Shown here in pieces: positions 16,779 through 23,633 of a stretch of 49,148 nucleotides of DNA. The translations under genes and the position numbers were made by a program. The stretch covers positions 1 through 49,148 of the forward strand of contig NZ_QMEV01000039.1 of assembly GCF_003284935.1 (NCBI RefSeq), written 5' to 3'. Below the pieces are notes generated by a model, which made no database searches, was not told the origin of the DNA, and worked only from the letters and a program-made list of their open reading frames with translations. Each line of letters starts with the position of its first letter. Position 1 is the first letter of the stretch. The stretch comes from Mycobacterium colombiense. GTDB lineage: Bacteria > Actinomycetota > Actinomycetes > Mycobacteriales > Mycobacteriaceae.

Positions 16779-17147
16779 TTGTCAGCTCCTGATTCGATTA
16801 CCACGTTGGTTGAGGACCACGACGGGGTGTCCGTGGTCAGTGTCAGCGGCGAAATCGATTTGGTCACGGCGCCCGCCCTCGAACAAGCCATTAGCGCGGT
16901 CGTCGCGGATAGCCCGACGGCGCTGGTCATCGATCTCTCGGCGGTGGAGTTCCTCGGCTCGGTCGGGCTGAAGATCCTGGCCGCGACCTACGAGAAGCTG
17001 GGCAAGCAGACCGGGTTCGGCGTGGTCGCACGCGGCCCGGCCACCCGCAGACCGATCCACCTGACCGGTCTGGACAAGACCTTCCCGCTGTACCCGACGC
17101 TCGACGACGCGCTGACCGGGGTGCGGGACGGCAATCTCAACGGCTAG
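16779..17147 (+). CDS. STAS-domain anti-anti-sigma factor (RsbV/RsfA-like)
   Basis: This 122-residue SpoIIAA/RsbV-type protein has its phosphorylation serine in AVEFLGSVGLKIL (Ser61) and the usual GEIDLVTAPALEQAI first half. The start is TTG 16779, because AAAGGA at 16767-16772 lies six bases before it but directly abuts the alternative TTG at 16773. When dephosphorylated, such proteins sequester an anti-sigma kinase and free the sigma factor. It diverges from the stressosome operon and is a natural partner for the phosphatase/ATPase encoded there (inference). Confidence 0.9.
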   Translation: MSAPDSITTLVEDHDGVSVVSVSGEIDLVTAPALEQAISAVVADSPTALVIDLSAVEFLGSVGLKILAATYEKLGKQTGFGVVARGPATRRPIHLTGLDKTFPLYPTLDDALTGVRDGNLNG

Positions 17148-17345
17148 CAATCCACCCCGGCGGCGTCCGGTCCGCGCCACGCCCAACCGGGCGCACCGAT
17201 CGCTTGCCTGACAACAGCTTTGGCGCGATCGCGGCGCGTCCCGCATTCGCATCTCATCGATCTCGTGACCTGTTCCCGGTTTTCCCGTGCACACGGAGGC
17301 CCCGAAGGGGTCTGTGCGCCCCACTCCAAGTGCGATGATCAGGCT

Positions 17346-17846
17346 ATGGACGTCGATGATCCGCAATCCGACCAGCGGTGGGATCACCGTGAGCGAGGCG
17401 AGACCGAAGTTCAACGGCTGGACCGGAATTGGAACAGCCTGCTGCAGGAGCTAAGGGTGGTCCAGACCGGGGTGCAGCTGCTGACCGGCTTCCTGCTGAC
17501 CCTGCCGTTCCAGCAGCGCTTCGACGTGTTGGGGCCGCCGATGCGCGTAATCTACCTGGCCACCGTGGTGTGTGCGGTGTGCGCGACGGTCCTGCTGATC
17601 GCCCCGGTGGCGATGCACCGGATGCTGTTCCGGCGTCATCGGCTCCAAGTCCTGGTCTCGGCCGCGCACCGGTGTGCCTATGCCGGGCTGGCCCTGCTCG
17701 GTCTGGCGGTGATCGGCCTGACCACGATCATTTTCGCCGCGGTGGCTGGACGGACCGTCGGCTTGATCGCCGGAGCGTGTGCGCTGCCGCTGTTCACCGT
17801 CTTCTGGTGGGTGCTGCCGCTGCTGTTGCGGACGCACGGCGACTGA
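17346..17846 (+). CDS. DUF6328-like four-helix membrane protein
   Basis: This 166-residue protein has a charged N-terminus containing RNWNSLLQELRVVQTGVQLLTGFLL, a hallmark of a widespread actinobacterial membrane family of unknown function (DUF6328). Four hydrophobic helices follow at about residues 40-58, 66-90, 105-127 and 133-158. ATG 17346 is chosen because the upstream in-frame region (17220-17345) is not membrane-protein-like. It converges with the HAD gene with 14 bp between the stops. The role is unknown. Confidence 0.82.
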   Translation: MDVDDPQSDQRWDHRERGETEVQRLDRNWNSLLQELRVVQTGVQLLTGFLLTLPFQQRFDVLGPPMRVIYLATVVCAVCATVLLIAPVAMHRMLFRRHRLQVLVSAAHRCAYAGLALLGLAVIGLTTIIFAAVAGRTVGLIAGACALPLFTVFWWVLPLLLRTHGD

Positions 17847-17860
17847 CGCGAACCGCCCGA

Positions 17861-18577
17861 TCAGCGCCCGGGCGCCAGCGCCGCGATCCGGGTGGACTCC
17901 AGGTGTTCGAGCAGGTCGCGTGGATCGGCGAAAACGGGGTCGGCCCCTGCCTCCCGCAGCTCCGCACGGGAGATGCCACCGCTCGTCAGCCCGATGCACG
18001 GTAGTCTCGCGCCGGCCGCGGCGTGCGCGTCCCACACGGCGTCGCCGACGAACACCGCGTGGTCGGCATCCACGCCGGCGCGGTCCAGGGCCACCCGCAC
18101 GATGCCGGGTTCGGGCTTGGCGGTGTCGACGTCGCGCGACGAGGTGGTCTCAGAGATGACGTCGTCGCAATCGAGCACCTTGCGCAGAATCTCCAGTTCG
18201 TCTTCGGGCGCCGAGCTGGCCAGCACCACCTGCAAGCCCAGCTCGGCCACGCGGCGCACCAGGTCGCGGGCGCCGGGCAACGGCTGCAGCAGCGGCGTGA
18301 TCTTCCGGTAGTACTCGCTGTGCTTGTCGCTGAGGCGCTCCCGCACGTCTTCCGGGGCGTCGTCGGAGAGTTTGCGCACCAGCCTGGAACCGTCCATCCC
18401 GATGCAGCGATGGATTTTCCAGGACGCCACCACCATGCCCTCGGCGTCGAACGCGCGCTGCCAGGCGTACACGTGCAGATAGTTGGAATCGACCAGGGTT
18501 CCGTCGACGTCGAACAAGACGGCGGGGCGGCCGCCGTGCGCCGTCAGGGCAGGCTCCCTACACCGGCTCCCGGGCAC
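17861..18577 (-). CDS. HAD-family phosphatase (subfamily IA)
   Basis: This 238-residue haloacid dehalogenase hydrolase has motif I FDVDGTLVDSN (nucleophile and acid Asp), motif II VVLASSAPED, motif III Lys in DTAKPEPGIV, and motif IV FVGDAVWDAHAA. The cap domain lies between motifs I and II. The substrate is undetermined; phosphoglycolate-type or beta-phosphoglucomutase-type phosphatases are the nearest general classes. The start is uncertain. GTG 18577 is the closest plausible codon before the fold begins, with a G-rich stretch upstream; the open frame extends further back without homology. Confidence 0.85.
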   Translation of the reverse strand: MPGSRCREPALTAHGGRPAVLFDVDGTLVDSNYLHVYAWQRAFDAEGMVVASWKIHRCIGMDGSRLVRKLSDDAPEDVRERLSDKHSEYYRKITPLLQPLPGARDLVRRVAELGLQVVLASSAPEDELEILRKVLDCDDVISETTSSRDVDTAKPEPGIVRVALDRAGVDADHAVFVGDAVWDAHAAAGARLPCIGLTSGGISRAELREAGADPVFADPRDLLEHLESTRIAALAPGR

Positions 18578-18650
18578 CCGCCCGCGTGCGATCGTGAAGT
18601 CATGTGCCCGGCATACCCAGGCCGGGCGTGACTGACACGGCCCGACTCTC

Positions 18651-18675
18651 GTTTGGTCCTGGGGCCAAAGGGTAT
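18651..18675 (+). promoter_or_regulatory. SigF-type promoter before the UsfY-like gene
   Basis: GTTT at 18651-18654 and GGGTAT at 18670-18675 are separated by 15 nt. It lies about 110 bp before ATG 18788. UsfY was named for its position upstream of sigF in M. tuberculosis, and SigF control of a UsfY-like gene is consistent with that. Confidence 0.65.
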
Positions 18676-18787
18676 CCGGGGGTGATGATCCGCTACGCCG
18701 GAGCGGCTTTGCCGCGCCTGCCGGCTGAACCGGCCAAAGCCGGACGGCTTGTGAATAACATTGGCACGCAATAGTTTTCGACGAGGG

Positions 18788-19105
18788 ATGACGTTGGATT
18801 ACCGCAAGAACGCCCCAGTGGACCATGCCCGTACCACCCGTCAGCACGCCGGCGAATCCCTCCAGAATGGTGCCAATGCGCCCGGCCTCGCGGGTTCGGC
18901 CGTCGCGGTGATTGCCCTGACCGTAGGCCTGTTCGCCGTGGCTGCCGGCCATCTGGTGACCGGCGCGGTCGCCCTGATCGTGGCCGTCATATTGGGCGCG
19001 CTGAGCGCGGTCTGGCTGCTGCGCACCCACCGCAAGGTCCGTGAGGCCGAACTGCGCTGGCACTCCGAGCATTCCGACCAGCCGGCGCCACCGCCCAGCA
19101 GCTGA
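18788..19105 (+). CDS. UsfY-like small membrane protein
   Basis: This 105-residue protein begins MTLDYRKNAPVDHARTTRQH, followed by HAGESL. The DH-RTTR-HAGESL signature is the pattern I associate with mycobacterial UsfY (Rv3288c). Two hydrophobic helices (about residues 38-60 and 63-84) are followed by a charged C-terminal tail. ATG 18788 is preferred over the codon at 18761 because GAGGG precedes it and the UsfY-like sequence starts there. The function is unknown; context and promoter suggest general stress. Confidence 0.75.
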   Translation: MTLDYRKNAPVDHARTTRQHAGESLQNGANAPGLAGSAVAVIALTVGLFAVAAGHLVTGAVALIVAVILGALSAVWLLRTHRKVREAELRWHSEHSDQPAPPPSS

Positions 19106-19157
19106 GCGGTCGCGGTTTGCCCGTCGGGGAGACGCCGGCATCTTTTTTGGTCGCATT

Positions 19158-19183
19158 GGTGTAGCACACCCCCGAACGGGGTA
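19158..19183 (+). promoter_or_regulatory. Possible SigF-type promoter before the DUF4193 gene
   Basis: GGTGT at 19158-19162 and GGGTA at 19179-19183 are separated by 16 nt. The -35 box has G where SigF sites usually have T, so this is a weaker candidate. Confidence 0.4.
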
Positions 19184-19248
19184 CTGCCTGCGCCACGGGG
19201 GAGTACAGGAAAGTGCGTCAACCCGTTCCAGAGCAGGAAGGAACCCCT

Positions 19249-19551
19249 ATGGCGACCACCACTGACTACGACGCACGCCGTATATCCGACGCGGACACCC
19301 AGGACAAGTCCTCGCTGCGCGAATTGGCGCCGACCCTGCAGGAAGCCGCCACCACCGTCGTGGACGAGGACCCCAACGATGTGCACTTCTTCGAGCTGCC
19401 GGGCGCCGACCTGTCCGGGGAAGAGCTGTCGGTGACCGTGATTCCCCAGCGGGCCGACGAGTTCACCTGCTCGAACTGCTTTTTGGTGCAGCACCGTAGC
19501 CGGATGCGGGCCACCAGCTCCGGCCTTCCGGTGTGCGCCGACTGCGCCTGA
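19249..19551 (+). CDS. DUF4193 zinc-ribbon-like protein
   Basis: This 100-residue protein belongs to the DUF4193 family conserved in actinobacteria (M. tuberculosis Rv2699c is a member). The signature block FELPGADLSGEELSVTVIP is present, with a C-terminal pair of Cys motifs (CSNC and CADC) likely to bind zinc. ATG 19249 follows AGGAAGGA at 19236-19243. The sequence is more divergent at the N-terminus than I recall for Rv2699c, so this may be a second paralogue. The function is unknown. Confidence 0.87.
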   Translation: MATTTDYDARRISDADTQDKSSLRELAPTLQEAATTVVDEDPNDVHFFELPGADLSGEELSVTVIPQRADEFTCSNCFLVQHRSRMRATSSGLPVCADCA

Positions 19552-19553
19552 CG

Positions 19554-19580
19554 CCGCCCGGCCGAAAGCTCCCCGGGCGG
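19554..19580 (+). terminator. Hairpin after the DUF4193 gene
   Basis: CCGCCCGG (19554-19561) and CCGGGCGG (19573-19580) form a perfect 8-bp stem with an 11-nt loop, two bases after the stop codon. No T-tract follows, as is common for mycobacterial hairpin terminators, so termination is only probable. Confidence 0.45.
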
Positions 19581-19654
19581 GGTGAGCCGCGCGCTGCGGC
19601 GCGATCGCGGAGCTGCGCCGGATTGTCGGTGGCATCCGCTAGGTTCAGCCCACG

Positions 19655-20302
19655 ATGGACAAGGTGCTCGGGTCGCTGCTCCCGCTGGGGTTAGCGCTCC
19701 CTTGGTATTTCACGCAGCGGGCCACCGGTAGTTTGCCGGCGGGGTGCGCGGCCGGCCTGGTTGGCCTGGCCGCCGCGGTGGCGATCCTGTGGTGGCTTTC
19801 GGTGCAGCGGGATCGACACCAGGCCGGCGCGCAGCGGCGGCGCGACCTCAAGTGCGCGAAAGCCGGGCTGCGGACCATCGATCGGATGACGGGCACCGAG
19901 TTCGAGGAATTCGTTGCGGCGCAGCTTCGCATCGCGGGCTACAGCGTCACGCCCACGGCAACCACCGGCGACTACGGCGTGGACCTGATCGCCAAGAAGG
20001 ACGGTGCCCGCATGGCCGTTCAATGCAAAAGGCTGGCGAAGGCGGTGGGGGTCGCCGCGGTCCAGCAGGTCGTGGCCGGGGCGCTGCACCATGGCTGTAA
20101 CCGGACGGTCGTGGTGACCAACCAGACGTTCACCAAGGCGGCTCGCCGCCTGGCCATCACGCATCAGTGCCGCCTGGTGGGGCGCACCCAGTTGCAGAGC
20201 TGGACGCGAATCCCGACCGTTTCCGTGCGGGGACCGCGCCGCACCCCCGGGGTCGCTGCCCACGCCAGGCCGCAGCGGCTGGAACCGGAGTGGGAAGGGT
20301 AG
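19655..20302 (+). CDS. Membrane-anchored Mrr-like restriction endonuclease domain protein
   Basis: This 215-residue protein has two N-terminal hydrophobic helices (about 4-20 and 30-50) followed by an Mrr/PD-(D/E)xK nuclease domain. The catalytic pattern is visible: the helix TGTEFEEFVAAQLR (Glu82-Glu86), GDYGVDLIAKKDG (Asp110) and the QxK motif AVQCKR (Gln123, Lys125). Mrr domains cleave modified DNA or act in DNA-processing systems; tethering the nuclease to the membrane is unusual. No methyltransferase or partner restriction gene is adjacent. The C-terminal 25 residues are basic and low-complexity. Confidence 0.85.
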   Translation: MDKVLGSLLPLGLALPWYFTQRATGSLPAGCAAGLVGLAAAVAILWWLSVQRDRHQAGAQRRRDLKCAKAGLRTIDRMTGTEFEEFVAAQLRIAGYSVTPTATTGDYGVDLIAKKDGARMAVQCKRLAKAVGVAAVQQVVAGALHHGCNRTVVVTNQTFTKAARRLAITHQCRLVGRTQLQSWTRIPTVSVRGPRRTPGVAAHARPQRLEPEWEG

Positions 20303-20347
20303 CGAAACGGCCCGCGCCACAACGATGTTCGGGCCAGGCAAGTGGTG

Positions 20348-21037
20348 TCAGCGCCGGGTCGCGTCCTCGATCACCCGGCGCGCGATGTCGCGCAGCGGGG
20401 TGTTCATGCTCTGCGACAGTTTGATCAGCGTGTTGAACGCGGTCTGATCGTCGAGGTCGTAGCGCTCGATGAGGATGCCCTTGGCCTGTCCGATCATGTC
20501 GCGGGTGCTCAGGGCTTCCTTGAACTGTTGGGTGCGCACGACGTTGCTCCATGCCAGGGCGCCCAGCGTGGCGAAGATGGCGGCAATCCGGCGGGAGTCT
20601 TCGGAGAACGCCCGGGGGCGATCCGCGTAGAAGTTCAGGGCGCCCATGCTCAGCTCGTCGGCGAACATGGGCAGCGACAGGACACTGCGAATCGGCGTGT
20701 GGGCGAGCGCGTCGGCCTGATACTTCGGCCAGCGTTCGTCCGTCTCGAGGTCGTCGACGACGACGACCTTGCGGGTCCACGCGGCGTGCACGCACGGCCC
20801 CTCCAGGTGGCGCTGCTGGAACTCGTCGAGCAGACGGGCGCTGTCGTGGGTGACCGACGGGGTGCTGACCTCGTTCTGCCGGCTGGTGACGGTGATCCCC
20901 GCCTCCTGAGCCCCCGGCACCCAGCGCGCCGCCGCGCCGGTCAGGTCGTCGAGCACCTGCGGGAAGTCCGAAGCGTCCGCGGAATAGATGGCGCGCAGAA
21001 CGTCGGTGAGCAGGGTCAGATCGTCAAGATTGGTCAC
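20348..21037 (-). CDS. GAF and ANTAR domain RNA-binding regulator
   Basis: This 229-residue protein has a GAF domain (about 15-165) with HLEGPCVHAAW and RSVLSLPMFADE, followed by an ANTAR domain (about 170-225) with RDMIGQAKGILIERYDL. ANTAR domains bind paired hairpins in mRNA leaders to prevent termination, and the GAF part is the sensor. The start is GTG 21037, preceded by AGGGCGAC. Mycobacteria encode several such proteins; the RNA target cannot be identified from this window. Confidence 0.9.
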   Translation of the reverse strand: MTNLDDLTLLTDVLRAIYSADASDFPQVLDDLTGAAARWVPGAQEAGITVTSRQNEVSTPSVTHDSARLLDEFQQRHLEGPCVHAAWTRKVVVVDDLETDERWPKYQADALAHTPIRSVLSLPMFADELSMGALNFYADRPRAFSEDSRRIAAIFATLGALAWSNVVRTQQFKEALSTRDMIGQAKGILIERYDLDDQTAFNTLIKLSQSMNTPLRDIARRVIEDATRR

Positions 21038-21236
21038 TGAATGTCGCCCTCATGCTTCGAGACCGGTTACAGGCATTTCCGCGCCGTTTTCTGCAGCCTG
21101 CGGTCTCGCGAGGCGATCACTGATGAGTTATGACGGCGACGAACGTCAATGCTGTCTGCTTAGCATTACGCGAGATGCAGTATATCGGCCCGGTTTTGGG
21201 TGATTGCGCACCACACCTGCTCCGGGCGAACGCCCG

Positions 21237-21287
21237 TTGACGACCGCCACACGGCGGTCGACGACCGGCCGGAACGGCTGACGACCG
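21237..21287. repeat. Three GACGACCG direct repeats with about 20-bp spacing
   Basis: GACGACCG occurs at 21239, 21260 and 21280 (periods 21 and 20 bp, about two helical turns). Between the first two lies a perfect hairpin, GACCGCC (21242-21248) with GGCGGTC (21253-21259). It sits just beyond the 3' end of tRNA-Pro and could be a terminator hairpin or a protein-binding array. It belongs to the 263-bp gap before the GAF-ANTAR gene, in which nothing else was recognised. Confidence 0.5.
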
Positions 21288-21300
21288 ATCGATGTCAGAC

Positions 21301-21377
<77 letters not shown>

Positions 21378-21438
21378 CTTGAAGCTCCGACAGCCTATCG
21401 CACCGGCCCATCGGCTGGCCAAACCGCCGTGCGCCGGG

Positions 21439-22554
21439 TCACGCCCAGGAGCACGATCGCTCGAACTCGACCAGCGCCTCGGCCGGGCCCGCGGGGTCCA
21501 GTCCCTGCGCGGTCACCCACTCGTCGCTGAAATACGTGTCGCGGTAGCGGTCGCCGCTGTCGGCGAGCAGCGTGACCACCGAACCGCTGCGGCCCTCGGC
21601 GACCATCTCGGCGAGCAGGCCAAACGCACCCCACAGGTTGGTGCCCGTAGACGGCCCCACCCGGCGCCCCAGCACCGCGCTGACGTGCCGCGCGGCCGCG
21701 ATCGACGCCGCGTCCGGGACGGCCAACATCCGGTCGACCACGCCGGGCAGGAACGACGGCTCCACCCGCGGCCGGCCGATGCCCTCGATGCGCGACGAGG
21801 TGGGCAGCACGACGTCGTCGCGGTCCTCGGCGAAGGCGGGGAAGAACGCGGAGTTCTCCGGATCGACGACGCACAACCGGGTCGCGTGGCGCCGGTAGCG
21901 GATGTAGCGCCCGATGGTGGCACTGGTTCCGCCGGTGCCCGCACCGACCACGATCCATTCCGGGACCGGGTATTCCTCCTCGCGCATCTGCTCGAAGATC
22001 GATTCGGCGATGTTGTTGTTGCCCCGCCAGTCGGTGGCGCGTTCGGCGTTGGTGAACTGGTCCAGGTAATGCCCTCCGGTCTCGCCGGCGACCCGCTGGG
22101 CCTCGGCGTAGACCTCGCTGGAGCTCTGCACGAAATGGCAACGGCCGCCTTGGGCTTCGATGAGCGCCACCTTTGAGGTGCTCGTCGCCGCGGGCATCAC
22201 GGCGACGAACGGCAGCCCCAGCAGGGCCGCGAAATAGGCCTCCGACACCGCCGTCGAGCCCGACGACGCCTCGACCACCGTGGTGCCCTCGTCGATCCAG
22301 CCGTTGCACAGCGCGTAGAGGAACAACGAGCGTGCCAACCGGTGCTTGAGGCTGCCGGTGATGTGCGTGGTCTCGTCTTTGAGGTATAGCGCGACCTGAG
22401 CCCCGGGGCCGCCGGTGCTCCACGCCGATGGCAGGGGATAGCGCAGCAGATGGGTGTCGGCGCTACGCCGGGCGTCGGCCTGGATCAGCCGGATCGCGTT
22501 GTCGGTCCAGCAACGTGAGCGGCTGCGGACCGCGATCCGGGTCTGGCCGGTCAA
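21439..22554 (-). CDS. cds1: PLP-dependent cysteine synthase-family lyase (Rv3684/Cds1 type)
   Basis: This 371-residue fold-type II PLP enzyme has its PLP lysine in THITGSLKHRLARS (Lys70), the substrate loop SSGSTAVSEAYFAALLG and the phosphate-binding loop GAGTGGTSA. By family and gene order it matches M. tuberculosis Rv3684, reported as the L-cysteine desulfhydrase Cds1, which makes H2S, pyruvate and ammonia; that activity is taken from the homologue. The start is TTG 22554, overlapping the upstream stop as TTGA (22551-22554). No ATG or GTG lies in frame between it and the conserved WTDNAIRLIQADARR block. Confidence 0.88.
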   Translation of the reverse strand: MTGQTRIAVRSRSRCWTDNAIRLIQADARRSADTHLLRYPLPSAWSTGGPGAQVALYLKDETTHITGSLKHRLARSLFLYALCNGWIDEGTTVVEASSGSTAVSEAYFAALLGLPFVAVMPAATSTSKVALIEAQGGRCHFVQSSSEVYAEAQRVAGETGGHYLDQFTNAERATDWRGNNNIAESIFEQMREEEYPVPEWIVVGAGTGGTSATIGRYIRYRRHATRLCVVDPENSAFFPAFAEDRDDVVLPTSSRIEGIGRPRVEPSFLPGVVDRMLAVPDAASIAAARHVSAVLGRRVGPSTGTNLWGAFGLLAEMVAEGRSGSVVTLLADSGDRYRDTYFSDEWVTAQGLDPAGPAEALVEFERSCSWA

Positions 22555-23570
22555 CGCACCGATGCTGTGGGCTGCGAGCGGGTCAGGTCGCTGGCCGCGT
22601 CGCGGTCGCCCATCGGAGCGGCGATCAACGTCAGCAGGGTGGCCTCCGGACGGCAGCAGAATCGCACCGGCGCGAACGGTGAGGTGCCCATCCCGGCGGA
22701 CACATGCAGCTGCATGTTCGCGCCCCAGCGCGACGGACCCTTGGCGCGCGAGCGGTCCAGACCGCAGTTGGTCACCAGCGCGCCGTAGAACGGCAGGCAC
22801 ACCTGCCCGCCGTGCGTATGTCCGGCCATCACCAGCTGATAGCCGTCGGCGGCGAAGCGGTCCAGCACCCTGGGCTCGGGCGAATGCGTCAGCCCCAACC
22901 GCAGATTCGCCGCCGGGCTGGCCGGGCCGGCGATGGTTTCGTAGCGGTCCCGGTCGAGATGGGGGTCGTCCACACCCGCCGCGGCGACGTGCAGGCCGGC
23001 CACTTCGAATTCGCGTCGGGTGTGGGTGAGGTCGAGCCAGCCGCGCTCGGTGAAGGCCGCCCGCAGGTCCTGCCAGGGCAGCGGCTCGCCGCGGACCCGG
23101 TGGGACGGGTTGGTCACGTAGTTCAGCGGATTCTTCAACGTGGGCGCGAAGTAGTCGTTGCTGCCGAACACGAAGACACCCGGCCGCGACAGCAGGTCGC
23201 CCAGGGCCTGGATGACCGACGGCACCGCCTTGGGGTGGGCCAGGTTGTCGCCGGTGTTGACCACCAGGTCCGGCTCCCAGCCGGCCAGCTCGCGCAGCCA
23301 CTCCTGTTTGCGGCGCTGGCCGGGCGTCATGTGGAGGTCGCTGACATGCAGCACCCGCAGCGGCGTCGAGCCCGGGCTCAACACGGGCATGGTGATCTCG
23401 CGCAGGACGAACGCGTTGCGCTCGATGACCGCGGCATAACCGAGGCCGGCGACGCTCGAAGCAAGGGTGGCGGCGCCGGCACGGATCAGGACGGGCACAG
23501 CTCGGCGACGATGCGGGCCGCGAGGCGGCCCGGGGAGGAGCCGGGCAATCGGGACTTGAGCATCAGCCAT
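22551..23570 (-). CDS. Calcineurin-like metallophosphoesterase (Rv3683 type)
   Basis: This 339-residue metallophosphoesterase has the full metal-site series VSDLHM, VNTGDN, GSNDY (a GNHD variant with Ser), LTHSPEP and AGHTHGGQ. The N-terminus has a hydrophobic segment near residues 27-47, so the enzyme may be membrane-associated like the YkuE/YaeI group. The true start may be a later GTG rather than ATG 23570. It is co-directional with ponA2 upstream (63-bp gap) and coupled to cds1 downstream. The substrate is unknown. Confidence 0.88.
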   Translation of the reverse strand: MADAQVPIARLLPGPPRGPHRRRAVPVLIRAGAATLASSVAGLGYAAVIERNAFVLREITMPVLSPGSTPLRVLHVSDLHMTPGQRRKQEWLRELAGWEPDLVVNTGDNLAHPKAVPSVIQALGDLLSRPGVFVFGSNDYFAPTLKNPLNYVTNPSHRVRGEPLPWQDLRAAFTERGWLDLTHTRREFEVAGLHVAAAGVDDPHLDRDRYETIAGPASPAANLRLGLTHSPEPRVLDRFAADGYQLVMAGHTHGGQVCLPFYGALVTNCGLDRSRAKGPSRWGANMQLHVSAGMGTSPFAPVRFCCRPEATLLTLIAAPMGDRDAASDLTRSQPTASVR

Positions 23571-23633
23571 GCTGGCAGCCTACTGCCGGTCGCGGACTGG
23601 CAGCGTATCTCTTGCGTCACGGCGCAATCCCGC

